Shown here: positions 54,047-64,000 of the stretch, piece after piece
How positions within the stretch are numbered: the first letter of the stretch is position 1
How the letters are laid out: every line of letters starts with the position of its first letter
DNA from: Synchiropus splendidus
Taxonomy: Eukaryota; Chordata; Actinopteri; Syngnathiformes; Callionymidae
Direction: 5' to 3'
NCBI RefSeq assembly: GCF_027744825.2
Contig: NC_071351.1
Location: forward strand, 17,125,001-17,189,000
DNA length: 64,000 bases
Notes under the pieces: model-generated
The model's input: the letters and a program-made list of their open reading frames with translations, nothing else
What the model was told of the DNA's origin: nothing
Database searches by the model: none
Made by a program: the position numbers and the translations under genes

Positions 54047-56490
54047 ATCAAATTTAAGACATACCATTCTCACTATAAGACAACAAGCCATTTTAGTATG
54101 TACGAGCATGTTGGCATGTTCCCAATCTTCTTAATCTTTTCATTTACCTGAAACTGTCTGCTTACACAAATTGTATTACTAATCCTGAACTAAAGCCTGA
54201 CGTTTTTGTACAACCATCTACGATAGGATAAATAGATGAATATTATTAGAAACTAGATATAGTTTATTTAAAAATTTTAACAAACTTTTTTCATTTGTTC
54301 AGCCATTTGTCAAATTTGAAAAAATAAAAGATGTATAACTTTTGAGATGTCAAGAGCTTTTTATTTTCGCTACCAGTCACAAACCCCGCTTTTTTCACGA
54401 AATAGTATGAAATATATATATAAATATATATATTTTTTTTACAAGTAAAGCTTTTTTACTAATCACTGCCAATTCTAACTGACAAACAACAAATCACAGG
54501 GTTGACATTGTAGTTTCTGACATACATTCAGTTTTTCATTTTTAATCGTCCTAGACCTACATTTTCTTTACATATCTTCAAGCTGAATAGTGTTTTATCT
54601 TCTATTTGTTTACATTCACAAGGTGTACGGATTGCGCGGAAGCATTTATTTTTTTTTTTTACGCTAGTAGTCTCTCAATGAGGCACTGAATCCTGCAGAA
54701 GGCTTTTATTCCTTTTTATGAACTTGCATCTACCTATCTATCCATCAGTCAGTTAAGTTTTAAAGTGTAAATGCATACGACGGAATATGCACATAGAAAA
54801 TATCAGAAAAGTAAATATGAGAATCTACTTCAAAGAACAACTTTGTTCATAGTGAAGGGAAAGAATAGAAACTCCATAGAAAGAACACCTGAGAAACAAC
54901 AACAACAACAAAAAAAAAAACAATCTAACAAAGCTAACAAACATTTTTGAAAGCAACAGTGTGATTATGTCTCATTTTTCACTCAAATTGAATTTTAACC
55001 GAGTGAATGTCTGCAAACGCATGAAAGCATGTTTGTGAACACATCCTGATAACGCTTGGTGACCCAATATCCAATCCTATGGGAAGATGTCCCGGATCAT
55101 ACTCAGGCCGCCTTCGTTCAACGTATACAGCCAATGACTAGTACCTCGCTCCTAAAATAAGCCTCGATGCACTTTTTTTAAAAACGGTGGCAAAATTCGC
55201 CGTTCTGCCCATAAGAGGGCGAAAGTGATAGAATGAGATTAAGATTTAAAATGAGAAGACCCAAAATGTCGAGGGTGACTACGGTGATTAATACAATCTT
55301 GAATCTTGAGCACAGAGTGTCCCTTATTTGTCCCACAGAGGGGGAATGTTGGACTTGTTGGATCTACGCATCCGTAGGTAAATGCGGAATTGATGAACAT
55401 ATCACTTACAACTCCGAGACAATGCTTGTTATTGGTTTGGGTGTGTTCTTCTTGGTAGAATTTGTATGAACATCTTATAAACACCTCATCAACAACTCAT
55501 ACGAGAACTTTAAACGGAAGGAAGGAACACATATTGGATATGAAGTTCTATGAGGCTTTTCCACTGGACCTTTGGAGTCAAAGTGTAGACTGAGGTTCAT
55601 GTTTGCATGTTACTACAGTACTTTTTGGGTTTTATTTTGTAATGATGTAGTGTTTCTGTTGGTTGGGGAGAAACTCTTGAAGGTGCTGCAATTTCCAGGA
55701 CCATGTTACGATTTTCAAACGTTACTGTCAACATTTGCGTCAAAAGGATACTTCTGCAAGGAATCTCAATTAATTCCAAAAGCAAATGGATACCGACAAT
55801 ATCCTTGAACAAAATCTGAAATTTTGAAAGAGCTAAATCTAATGCTGTTGTAATATATTCTCACTATGATGTGCTTTAAACATAAATGATGGAATAGTTA
55901 TCTCCTGCAAAAGATAGAAATGATAAAAGTTGAAAATTAAAAGTTGAATGCAGGCAAATATTTATGTTGAATGTTTGTGAGTAGCTTGTAAAATCTTTGA
56001 TGTATGACTTCATTTTACCCTTTCCTCACTAGTAGCCATCACAAATCGGCGACCTCCATCTTGATCTTAGATGCTCACTCCGCCTATGAAAACCAGGCCA
56101 TCAATTCAGACACATGTGACTCTGCTTGTCTGCCTGTGTAGCAGTCTCTCAACCATACATCATGGCAGGTCCCTTGTATTGTATTGTTTCTAAATAACAA
56201 GTACAACAATACATGGTATCCTCAGTTTAGACCTAGAACCTGGGCGATTCAACAAGTTACACGTGTTCAAAGGTGCTCATTCAGAGAAACAATGATTGAG
56301 TTCTGGACCAGCAGGAGACCTTACAGATATTTCTTGTTGATGCCAGTGAGGAGAGAGTAAGCGTACGTCTCGCAGAAGAATATTAACACATTAATTGATA
56401 ATCTGAGGATCAAAAAACTTGAACAATGATCCCTCTTTCAGGATGGCCTCAAACTTTTCATCCACAATCTAACAGTCATGTGTAAAGGGT
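53371..56490. other. A/T-rich non-coding stretch upstream of the Polinton genes, copy 2
   Basis: Matches 26565-29640 of copy 1. It holds a (CA)n tract at 54003-54041 (longer than in copy 1), 'tatata' at 54414-54431, a poly-T run near 54648 and an (AAC)n tract near 54895. No open frame is both of useful length and conserved with copy 1. Confidence 0.6.
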
Positions 56491-56695
56491 TCCCCCATTG
56501 TTTGTGGTGACACTGGATGACTTGTTTTTACAGTATTCTCCTGACGGCGTGCTTGAGACCCGTCAACACAACATTGTCAGGGATAAAAAAGAACATCACT
56601 TTAAAAAACAGATCAGTTACGAAAAAACTCCGGGTCGTGTACGATAAGAGGCGCTTGTTTTCGGACGGCACAACCAAACCTTTCGGGTTTTGCAC
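56490..56695 (+). pseudogene. Probable DNA polymerase B C-terminal scrap, copy 2
   Basis: Corresponds to 29600-29852 of copy 1, with its own indels. It ends at about 56695, where the sequence runs straight into the middle of the ATPase, so a fused open frame of 222 aa (56517-57185) is a by-product of a deletion. Identity as a polymerase tail is tentative. Confidence 0.35.
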
Positions 56696-57185
56696 TGAGT
56701 TGCAAAAGATGAATAAAAATATCAAATTCATTGAAGGTTTACCTGAATCTTTTGAAAATGAAGATGTATTTCCTACTGATAGAAAACATTTGATTATTCT
56801 TGACGATGTTATTTTTGAAGCTTCTGAAAACCCAGAGGTTGTCCGTGTTTTTACGCAGTACAGACATCATAAAAATATGAGTGTTATAATGCTGACGCAA
56901 AACTTATTTCATCGTGGTAAATATAGTCGTACTATTAGTCTGAATAGCAATTACTTTGTATTGTTTAAGAATCCTCGCGATAAAATGCAGATAAAAGTTC
57001 TTGCTCAACAGATTTACCCGTCTCAAAGAGCTTTCTTTCTAGAAAGCTTTGAAGATGCTACAGCCGACGCTCACGGGTACTTAATTGTTGATCTAACACC
57101 CTCATGTCCAGAACGCTACAGACTAAGGACTGGGATACTTCCTCACGAGCGTCACACTGTGTACATACCAAAAACGTCTGCTTAA
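56696..57185 (+). pseudogene. Packaging ATPase remnant lacking the P-loop, copy 2
   Basis: Open from 'ELQKMNKNIKFIEGLPESF' to the stop, with Walker B 'LIILDDV' present. About 200 bases that in copy 1 encode the start and Walker A (29853-30050) are deleted. The 8-base frameshift seen in copy 1 is absent. Without the P-loop it cannot work as an ATPase. Confidence 0.85.
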
Positions 57186-57188
57186 GTT

Positions 57189-57529
57189 ATGTCAGCGCGT
57201 ATAAAAAGAAACGATGGTTTACTTAAGGAACTATACCACGCTCCGTCAAAGAAACGTAAAGACATTTTAATGCGTAGTTCTCGGGACTTTATTCAAGCTA
57301 TTTGCGAGATCGCCCTGAATGTTTTGAAGGGGAATGTACCATTGTCGCAAGCTCAGTTAAAAAAACTGAAAAATCAGAAGAAAAACATCAGACTCTTGGC
57401 TAAAAAAAAGCGTGCGTGAAGCGTAAACGAAGGATTCTTAAAAAGCAATCGGGTGGATTCCTGTTGCCGTTGCTAGCGGCTGCCGTTCCAATCATTGGAA
57501 ATCTAATAGGAGGACTTGTAAAGAAGTAA
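57189..57529 (+). pseudogene. pX-like basic protein, copy 2, frameshifted
   Basis: The first 76 codons match the intact copy 1 gene. A frame change near 57408, in an A-rich tract, ends the frame at 57419. The DNA for the Gly-Gly-hydrophobic tail is still present in another frame up to about 57529. Confidence 0.75.
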
Positions 57530-57535
57530 AACGCC

Positions 57536-58290
57536 ATGAAGACTGTCCAGAAAATGTATCTCGTCTCTCCTCAGCAAATTAACCAGTTATCGCGCCCATC
57601 CTCTGACATCCGTGAAACAGCCGAAGATGAATTGAATGAGAAGATGAGGACCGTTCTAAATGATTCTCAGTTAAACTCGTATGAGAAGATTAAACAGTAT
57701 GATGGTCTATTGCAGAGATATTTAACCTTTACAAAACAGGATCAGAGAGACCAAAGGAGAGTAACTCTGACTTTACAACGAGACGGAGATCATCCCCACG
57801 ACTCTGACAGTCGCGACCAAAGCGTTCTAAAAACACCCTCTGTAACGGACGTCGTGGGTAAGGATATTCTAAACAGCCTTCCGTCAAAAGCTCGAAGAAA
57901 TGCTGAATACATTATCCAGAGGATATCCAAAAACGGCGACGGTTGGAATATGAATGGTGAATTTATGTATGAAGGAAATGCTGTAAAAGGCTCTCATGTG
58001 ATTGATATATTCAAGTACCTTTCCCTACCGTATAAGAAAACAAGTTCTTCATTACCTGAGGGATGGTCCGAGTTTCTCGTCACATTATTAAAGCTAAACA
58101 TCCCTCTCACCCTGCTGTCCAATCCTGAAGCGCGGCCTCAATATCAGAGACTTAAATCGAATTCTACCTCATGAAAGAAAAGTATAGCCGAGGGCTGGTC
58201 TCCCGACCCAAAGGACTCTAAAGTGGCACCTCGACGACGCTTGACGCGTGTAGCGACCAAAAGGAAGAAATTGTCTCTAACACCTCGATG
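57536..58290 (+). pseudogene. Polinton-conserved unknown protein, copy 2, early stop
   Basis: An open frame of 212 aa (57536-58174) matches the 252-aa protein of copy 1, including all of the conserved block. A TGA replaces an Arg codon near 58172 and removes the basic C-terminal 40 residues. Because the conserved block is complete, some function could remain. Confidence 0.7.
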
Positions 58291-58335
58291 GGTTTCATGA
58301 ATAATTACCTTGTACACGGTTATTGCCTTTTCATC

Positions 58336-58341
58336 AATAAA
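58336..58341 (+). terminator. Poly(A) signal after the plus-strand gene cluster, copy 2
   Basis: AATAAA in the same 'catcaataaaatgtt' context as 31704 in copy 1, about 45 bases after the original end of the unknown protein gene. Confidence 0.55.
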
Positions 58342-58410
58342 ATGTTTTATTGAATTACTATAAGATTACAGATTTTCTTTTCAACACACGTACAAACAAA
58401 ATAAGATTAG

Positions 58411-58949
58411 TCACACGTTACAATAGTCATTAAAATACAGAAGAGAACAGTTTTATTGTTTCCACGGACAGTGGGCGCATCTTTTTAGACATTGTTGATG
58501 ACCTTTCACAAAGTTGTATACCATGAGGTCATTTGTTAAGGTATCGTCGCTTTATAGACTTAATACTTCTTCGATAGACAACCCTCTAGCGCGATGACAG
58601 AGGTAGATGACGCAGTGATGACCACATACAAACGATAGGGGGTGCTGTAGTTGACCATTGTTGTACTTGATGTCGACTGAATGTTTTTTGAGAAACTTTA
58701 AAATATTTTCAGGGTAATGTGCAAAGTAGGGTCCCATTCCAAATGAGTCAAAGAAAGTTGTTCTACCGTCTTCTTCGAGAGTTAAAACCAGTGCTCTCCT
58801 GGTTTATGTGCCGGATGTGTGTTGACGATGAAATATGCAGGCAGTCTGAGGGGTTGTGTCAATTGAGGCAACCTGTCCGACGGCCATACACCGTAAAATG
58901 TGTCGCCCAAGAGACCTCTCAGCAGCCTCTGTAACTGGAGACTATCCAT
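58411..58949 (-). pseudogene. Adenain-like protease, copy 2, broken twice
   Basis: Homologous to the open gene 31751-32293. A 4-base loss near 58788 shifts the frame next to the catalytic His motif, and a TAA stop near 58553 removes the C-terminal segment. The Cys motif ('FVCGHHCVIYLC') is still readable in the fragment 58737-58552. The start at 58949 overlaps the capsid stop by 8 bases. Confidence 0.85.
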
Positions 58950-60264
58950 AACTTTTATAATAATAGTCCACCAGCACTTGTCTTTTTGCATCAATCTCCA
59001 GAATGGAATCGTAACAAGCGTACACAATCAGTGTTACGGTGTTCGGTAAGGGTACTCTGAATCTCATCTCCAGTCTTAAATTCCCATTTGAGAGAGGAGA
59101 GAGAGCGTAGTTGTCGTCGGCTGGATTGAGATTAAATGCAAACAACGAATAACCGCTGCTAAAACCTTCGCGGTCAATGCTTAGAGGCAGATCCTTCAAA
59201 TGTCTTCCTGTAGCCAGAATCATGTTATAAAACTCTCTGACCGCCATACCGTTATTAAACTGAGGTTGAAAAGCTTTAGCGGGGATCTGTTGGCCGTCCT
59301 GACAGAGGGCTAGATATTCGGTGTTGTAATGATGAAAATTGAACGGGGAGAGATCTCTCCTACCGGTAAATGCCTCGTGATGTACCAACCCTAAAACCAC
59401 GTATTTAGGTATTGAACCCAGAAATAAATTCTCCTGGGTGCATATTCTTGAGTTTTCTGGAATGGAGTATGTTTTTACATTGACTCGTGAGAGCGGGAAG
59501 AGAGCATTTCCTTTTAACACACCCGCTGCATGACCTATTCTCACAGCTGGCGAAACAGTGACTTTCTTCACAAACAGAGAGGCGCCGAGGATTTTCAGAC
59601 GAAAGGTGGAGTCGCGGGGTCCGGTCAGGCAGAAGGCATCATTCGCTCTGGTGAGTTTAATTCTTAAATCGACAGAGTTTAATAACAGTCTCTCGCAGAA
59701 AAATATGTCGCCGTGGAGAGGACCGAGAAGATGTACTTCTCTGGATCTGCTCGTGAACTCGGCCCTCTTATTAAGACCTGCGTTGGGACCGTTTACAGTG
59801 ATGATCGAGTCAACTGACCCAGTTGTGTCTTGGTAAAAAAGACCGGCGCTAAACTGTGTTTTAAGAGTGTCGCCTGAAAAGTTGAGAAGTGTTTCAATCA
59901 TAGCTCTGTACGGATTTGTGGAACTGGATTGTGAAATCATCCGATCGCCCAGAACCACATTGCACTGGTCAAAGATTGTGTTTAGAGGGTAATTGATGAG
60001 ACCGACCGCTGCGTCGTTAGCCAGCGGTGTGCCATCGGCGTTAGTAATTCTTGCACGCACGTGTAGAAGGGTGTCGTTTAGGTCTAGATACTTTTCACCG
60101 TCTCCCGGTATAAAAAACTCAATAGGTCCTCCTTCGCTGATAGCGGCTACTGGTGCAATTTCAGTGTAAATTTTGTCTTTGATGGAAAGTTGCGTCATCG
60201 GGGGCGTGAATAAATCCAGTTCTGCCAATGTGCATTCAGCAGATTTCTGGTGTAGGAGTGCCAT
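58942..60264 (-). CDS. Major capsid protein (double jelly-roll type), copy 2, 440 aa
   Basis: This full-length frame encodes the Polinton/adintovirus capsid protein, the hexon-like building block of the shell. Recognisable family segments are 'GGPIEFFIPGDGEKYLDL', 'LINYPLNTIFDQCNVVLG' and 'NLFLGSIPKYVVLGLVHHE'. Length is typical of compact Polinton capsid proteins. There is no signal peptide or membrane segment. It lies between the core gene (20-base gap) and the protease. Copy 1 is frameshifted twice. Confidence 0.85.
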   Translation of the reverse strand: MALLHQKSAECTLAELDLFTPPMTQLSIKDKIYTEIAPVAAISEGGPIEFFIPGDGEKYLDLNDTLLHVRARITNADGTPLANDAAVGLINYPLNTIFDQCNVVLGDRMISQSSSTNPYRAMIETLLNFSGDTLKTQFSAGLFYQDTTGSVDSIITVNGPNAGLNKRAEFTSRSREVHLLGPLHGDIFFCERLLLNSVDLRIKLTRANDAFCLTGPRDSTFRLKILGASLFVKKVTVSPAVRIGHAAGVLKGNALFPLSRVNVKTYSIPENSRICTQENLFLGSIPKYVVLGLVHHEAFTGRRDLSPFNFHHYNTEYLALCQDGQQIPAKAFQPQFNNGMAVREFYNMILATGRHLKDLPLSIDREGFSSGYSLFAFNLNPADDNYALSPLSNGNLRLEMRFRVPLPNTVTLIVYACYDSILEIDAKRQVLVDYYYKSYG

Positions 60265-60284
60265 GTTACTGTATATAAGGTTTT

Positions 60285-60722
60285 TTAAAATATATCAGAG
60301 CTCCCTCTGGACTTCCTCTTGGACCGTTTGCTTCTGTCAACAGACTTCTTTCTTTTTTTGTTTGTACGTTTATTAGAGCTCTGTGTTACACATCGTCCTG
60401 GAGGGCGTCTCTTTGTCCTCCGCGATAAGACGGCTGTACCTCCTGACCCTTTCTGTCTCTGTTGATCGCTCATTCCTCTCAAGGTACGGGTGAACATATC
60501 CGTAGCTATGTTACCCACCGCTGATTTGAGATGTTGTTTCGCGATGGCAATACCTCTTTTCAAGAGCGGTGAATCAAACCGAAACATTTTCGAGAAGAGG
60601 GAACCGATGCCACGTTCGTACATAACAGGGGCACCGTAGAAACCGGGTAGATCTCCGCCCACCTGTTTTTCATAATATTGTACAAATCTGTGAGGGTCGT
60701 CTCTTAAGCCTGCATGAACCAT
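60285..60722 (-). CDS. Basic core/pVI-like virion protein, copy 2, 145 aa
   Basis: Intact version of the gene broken in copy 1. The N-terminal half holds an amphipathic segment ('GIGSLFSKMFRF', 'PLLKRGIAIAK'). The C-terminal 60 residues are Arg/Lys/Ser-rich ('RRTKRRPPGR', 'NKRTNKKRKK'). Composition fits a DNA-binding or capsid-lining protein. There is no proven homology to a named adenovirus gene. Confidence 0.7.
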   Translation of the reverse strand: MVHAGLRDDPHRFVQYYEKQVGGDLPGFYGAPVMYERGIGSLFSKMFRFDSPLLKRGIAIAKQHLKSAVGNIATDMFTRTLRGMSDQQRQKGSGGTAVLSRRTKRRPPGRCVTQSSNKRTNKKRKKSVDRSKRSKRKSRGSSDIF

Positions 60723-60811
60723 TGTGTTTGTTTACGACTTGGCCTGCAAAGACTGGTTATCTCTCTCCGGCGTTGTGATGGTGAATGAATTTCCACATGA
60801 CGATACAAGGG

Positions 60812-60818
60812 TTATATA
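60812..60818 (-). promoter_or_regulatory. TATA box upstream of the core protein gene, copy 2
   Basis: TATATAA on the minus strand, 90 bases before the ATG at 60722, with the same neighbours as 34144-34150 in copy 1. Confidence 0.5.
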
Positions 60819-60826
60819 ATATCCTC

Positions 60827-61768
60827 TCAAGTAACAGGTCTAAAGTATAGAGTCACCACGACCTTTCCAAAGGTAAAATTGACGGGTTTGTTAAGATTCG
60901 ATTTAATTTGTGTCTGAATATTTTCAATATGGTTCTTGGCCACCGGTAAATAGTAAGCAGGGTTAAAATGTTGTGTGATTATATCTGAGTAGCTACCCTT
61001 GATTTCCACAGTTCTTAAAAGCGGTGCATATGCATCCCCTACAAGCTGCGGTCTTACAACGTCGCTGTAACAGTAGAGATGGTAAAACCCCACTTTTAAA
61101 TCAACTGGATGGGGCGCTCTGTAGTCGCAAAAATGTATCCAATTACCAGGCTCTACACCTAGCATGTAAGCCAAAGGCGAGTTAAAAAGCACTAGGTTCT
61201 GCCCGTCTCCTTGAAGATCAATTTTTTGCCGTGCACTGTTAAACAGGAAGCGTATGTCGTTATTGGTTTTTTTAAAGGTTTGCTCCAACTCGGTTGTAAT
61301 CTGATTAATAGAGCTGTAATATCCTCCCTTAAACTTCAGTTTGGAAATATCTGTTCCCGCCGTTTTGAAATGTCGATCAACCCCTTGTGATTCGTCTTTT
61401 TTCCTCTGAGCAGAGGCGCTGGCATCGGGATCTGGAGCCCTAAGACGAGCCGTGGCTCTATGAAATTCATCTTTATACCGTCGTGTTGTGTTAGCCTCCG
61501 AATCTGATCCTCTAGGGGGAGCCGTGTTTGTGTTGGAATCAAGTACTCTATGGTTCGGTTTCCAGGAAAATGATGCTGTATCCTCTGGAATATTATGCGA
61601 CGTGTGAGGGTATGTAATCTCCGTCAAAGCGACCTCCCATTTTCCGTTTAAATCGATATGTTGTGCTAAATCAACGCGGAAAGTACCAATGGAGTTGTCT
61701 TTAAAAACATTTGCGCTGGCGTTTGATGGTAAAGTCACATAGAAGCCTGCGTTCTTTGAGTCGTACAT
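60827..61768 (-). CDS. Minor capsid (penton-like) protein, copy 2, 313 aa
   Basis: Same protein as 34185-35099 but with the C-terminus in frame ('FTFGKVVVTLYFRPVT'). It keeps 'FYVTLPSNASANVF', 'GKWEVALTEITYPHT' and 'YMLGVEPGNWI'. The segment between residues ~75 and 135 is low in complexity and differs most between copies, which suggests a surface loop or linker. No stop or frameshift was seen. Confidence 0.72.
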   Translation of the reverse strand: MYDSKNAGFYVTLPSNASANVFKDNSIGTFRVDLAQHIDLNGKWEVALTEITYPHTSHNIPEDTASFSWKPNHRVLDSNTNTAPPRGSDSEANTTRRYKDEFHRATARLRAPDPDASASAQRKKDESQGVDRHFKTAGTDISKLKFKGGYYSSINQITTELEQTFKKTNNDIRFLFNSARQKIDLQGDGQNLVLFNSPLAYMLGVEPGNWIHFCDYRAPHPVDLKVGFYHLYCYSDVVRPQLVGDAYAPLLRTVEIKGSYSDIITQHFNPAYYLPVAKNHIENIQTQIKSNLNKPVNFTFGKVVVTLYFRPVT

Positions 61769-61802
61769 GGTGATATGATGCCTGGTGTAAAGAAGGACCT
61801 CC

Positions 61803-61809
61803 TTATATA
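61803..61809 (-). promoter_or_regulatory. TATA box upstream of the minor capsid gene, copy 2
   Basis: TATATAA on the minus strand, 35 bases before the ATG at 61768 and overlapping the former integrase stop, as in copy 1. Confidence 0.5.
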
Positions 61810-62872
61810 TTTTTTATATCCGAAGCTTTTACCCAGCTGTTGAATTTTTCAGGCTAGTTCTTCCACTGGACAAAGACCTGCCTCTCTCCTTTAACGCAGC
61901 GTTCCATGAGAATCTTTTCAACGTGAAATACTTTATCCTTTACGAGTTGTACTTTTTGTAATTCTTGATCATAAAATGACCCCTGGATGGTCTCGCCGTC
62001 GAAATCTTTCAATTTATACACAGGCGGGGTGCGATGAATACATTCAGTTATCGTAAATATCTCATCTGTAAAACTCTGCTCATACTTTTTGTCAAATACA
62101 CCTCGTAGTTTTGATATCCTAACATGATCGCCCTCCTTTAATTTTGCCTTTTGCAGATCTTTCGATGGTCTAATGTAAAAATTGCAGAGTATTTTCTTTA
62201 GTTACTTCCATCGGTGTCATTTTTATACTACTGTGATAGCTGTGATTATAACTCTTTACTAGATCCTGTAAACCCTCGATGTAACGTAATGTGTTTTTAG
62301 CCGTGAAATATCTCCACATCCGACTTTTAAGAGTGAGGTTAAATCTCTCAACCACAGAGGCCTTAACGTCACTCGCTGTTGAAAAATGATTAATACCCTT
62401 CCTTTCCATCAAAGCCCTGAAACTCTTGTTAAAAAAATCTTTCCCATCATCCGTCTGTAGCTTTGCAGGCGTCCCGCACTCCTCCAGCACTGTTTTGAAC
62501 GCCTTCATTCTCTCGATCGGAGTCTTTCTTTTTAAAACGCGTACATAGGCCCTCTTTGAAAATACATCTATAACGGTCAACAAGTAATTTTGATCGTCGT
62601 TATGTCTAGCCAACGCCTGCATGTCGCATAGGTCGGCCTGGAATTGTTGAAGAGGCCTGTGAACAAATACTCTGTATCTCGGAAAGTTTACTCTGGCTGG
62701 TTTATGCAGGGTGTAGGCATCCTGTTTTGATAAAAAAATCTTTAATAGATTTAGAACTGACTGGTTTTCCAGTCTCAACCTGCACCCCTGGACGAAGGCG
62801 ACTCACACCTCCAGAGGTCCCGGGGTGAAGAGGATTGTAATAAACTCTTTTAATGATGTGTTTCACCGTCAT
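61803..62872 (-). pseudogene. Polinton integrase, copy 2, several disabling changes
   Basis: Homologous to 35134-36213. One extra A in a run near 62741 shifts the frame after about 43 codons. A 14-base loss near 62180 shifts it again after the catalytic core, and a TAG replaces a Trp codon in the chromodomain near 61855. The open piece 62778-62170 still contains the acidic motifs ('FQADLCDM', 'LQTDDG', 'VVERFNLT'). Confidence 0.88.
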
Positions 62873-62997
62873 GTTAAACGAGAAATGAATGAGCTGAGAT
62901 CCAAATATACTTCTTAATGTTTTTTATTCCACAGGTTATGTAAGGATTCAAACGTAATGTTATACAAAGACAGTAAAAGAGTAAAAAAAAATAAACA

Positions 62998-63819
62998 TCA
63001 CATACGAGGGAATCTCGTGTTTGTGACATCGCCCAGGACCGGCGTTCTATTCCAGATTCTACTTGCTGATTCCAGACGTTCAATTAGAAGATCCTCAGGC
63101 TCATGTTTGATGTATTCATTCCAGACAGTTGATTTTCGACACCTCATTTCGAGCAAGACTGTCTCAGCCGTAGCCTTCGTTCTCATTTTCCCCGGTTGTA
63201 CGTCATTCAGGGTCAAGTAGTGTTGTACAGCAGGCAGAAAGTTCTTGTTACAGAGTCTCTTCATCAACGGGTGGAAATTAAGGCGGTAGAAATCATCCTC
63301 CATCTCTTCAAGACAGCTGTGTTGTAGTTGGCTGGGATGGTCTACTTGGCAACCGTAGCAGATCTCCCTCCAATACCTGCGTATGGTTTTACCTAGTAGA
63401 TGAAATGCAACTGTCTTTAAAGCTTTCAAGAAGAAACCGCTTATCCATCCATCCGTGTCATCATTAGCTGCTGGTTCTTGGTCTTGAGAAGCAGTGGATA
63501 AAGCAGGCGGATGCACGTCGACAGTTTCGTTCCCGGGGCAGGCGGTTGCTGCCTTCCCTACAGGTTCCTCCTCGTCATCCACATCTTGCATTTCAGTTGC
63601 AACAGAGTCGTCTGTGTCGTCTTTGACGTCCAATGAAGGACGGGCTCCGTCTGTCGTGTCGTTGTTAGAACCCTCGTACTTATGACCGTCAGCCGCAACG
63701 TGTTCTACCGCAGGATGTAGAGGTGACGGCGAGGAGTTGTTCATCCCGTACCCGGGGCCGCCTGTAGCAGCTCCGAGGAAGGTAGTGACGATACGTCTCG
63801 GAACACCTTCTGGCCTCAT
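62998..63819 (-). CDS. Unknown Polinton protein with Cys/His cluster, copy 2, 273 aa
   Basis: Full-length partner of 36345-37166 with the same length, the same 'CYGCQVDHPSQLQHSCL' cluster and the same acidic stretch. Most differences fall in the N-terminal and acidic part, while the C-terminal 110 residues are nearly unchanged. It is the only gene of the cluster that is fully open in both copies. Confidence 0.75.
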   Translation of the reverse strand: MRPEGVPRRIVTTFLGAATGGPGYGMNNSSPSPLHPAVEHVAADGHKYEGSNNDTTDGARPSLDVKDDTDDSVATEMQDVDDEEEPVGKAATACPGNETVDVHPPALSTASQDQEPAANDDTDGWISGFFLKALKTVAFHLLGKTIRRYWREICYGCQVDHPSQLQHSCLEEMEDDFYRLNFHPLMKRLCNKNFLPAVQHYLTLNDVQPGKMRTKATAETVLLEMRCRKSTVWNEYIKHEPEDLLIERLESASRIWNRTPVLGDVTNTRFPRM

Positions 63820-63886
63820 CGTTGTCTTGGACGGTCTTGTTCCAACAGGTACGTCTGCATGGTGTTGCTCTGGAAAAAAATCCTCT

Positions 63887-63893
63887 TTATAAC
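63887..63893 (-). promoter_or_regulatory. TATA box of the 273-aa gene, copy 2
   Basis: TTATAAA in 'gttataaagagg' on the minus strand, 68 bases before the ATG at 63819. It matches 37232-37238 in copy 1. Confidence 0.55.
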
Positions 63894-63934
63894 AGCCATC
63901 AACAAGTAGGCGGTCCAGGGTGGGGCGGTCCTAA

Positions 63935-64000
63935 AACACAAGGGCATCATTCCATAAGCGGCTATGGTAGAAGAGACCGTCGATTTTTGGAGAAATCTCC
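63935..64000 (-). pseudogene. 3' end of the unknown Polinton-region protein, copy 2 (cut by window)
   Basis: Matches the C-terminal end of the copy 1 gene at 37274-37975 ('acacaaggg.atca', 'aagcggctatggtagaag', 'ccgtcgatttttg'). Only about 20 codons lie in the window. The original stop region differs from copy 1. Confidence 0.5.

Larger units (their letters stand above)
52724..64000. repeat. Segmental duplication copy 2 (Polinton-bearing, cut by window end)
   Basis: Collinear with 26076-37360 at a shift of about 26.65 kb. The start coincides with the base next to the right LTR in copy 1, so the LTR in copy 1 marks the break in homology. Local differences include a LINE fragment at 53033-53370 and a longer CA repeat. 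Confidence 0.9.

Overview
This window looks like repeat-dense vertebrate DNA, most likely from a teleost fish. I infer this from the mixture present: a Maverick/Polinton (adintovirus-like) DNA element, DIRS tyrosine-recombinase retrotransposons, a Ty3/Gypsy relic, a non-LTR retrotransposon tail, tRNA-derived repeats, CA microsatellites, and a long terminal repeat (LTR) element primed by a vertebrate-type tRNA-Met. No ordinary host gene is certain. The best candidate is a tiny four-exon reading frame at 51.58-52.20 kb. The species cannot be named from the sequence alone.

Layout. 1-14935 is a tandem satellite of about 188 bp per monomer, with higher-order duplications. 14936-26075 is one LTR retroelement on the minus strand. 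It has about 2.06 kb and 2.09 kb LTRs, a tRNA-Met primer site, and a single long open frame for gag, protease, an RNase H end and the integrase zinc domain, but no reverse transcriptase core. 26076 to about 38.3 kb holds Polinton copy 1: three plus-strand genes (packaging ATPase, a pX-like protein, a conserved 252-aa protein) converging on minus-strand genes for the adenain-like protease, major capsid, core protein, minor capsid, integrase and two unknown proteins. 38.4-40.8 kb is a Ty3/Gypsy pol relic. 40.9-51.1 kb is a nested region of DIRS relics, inverted satellite and tRNA-like repeats, arranged roughly as a large inverted repeat about 48.87 kb. 51.1-52.7 kb holds the candidate micro-exon gene. 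52.72-64.0 kb is Polinton copy 2, cut by the window end.

The two Polinton copies are collinear at a nearly constant offset of about 26.65 kb, including several kb of non-coding DNA upstream of the ATPase. This suggests duplication of a whole segment rather than two insertions. They have decayed differently: copy 1 keeps open protease and integrase frames but has a broken capsid and core gene, while copy 2 keeps the capsid, core and minor capsid genes but has a broken protease, integrase and ATPase. The protein-primed DNA polymerase is missing from both except for a probable C-terminal scrap. These genes would normally act together in excision/integration, DNA packaging and virion maturation, but neither copy looks autonomous.

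Most short open frames in the satellite arrays are by-products of the 188-bp monomer and are not listed as genes. Repeat boundaries given as approximate were judged by eye.
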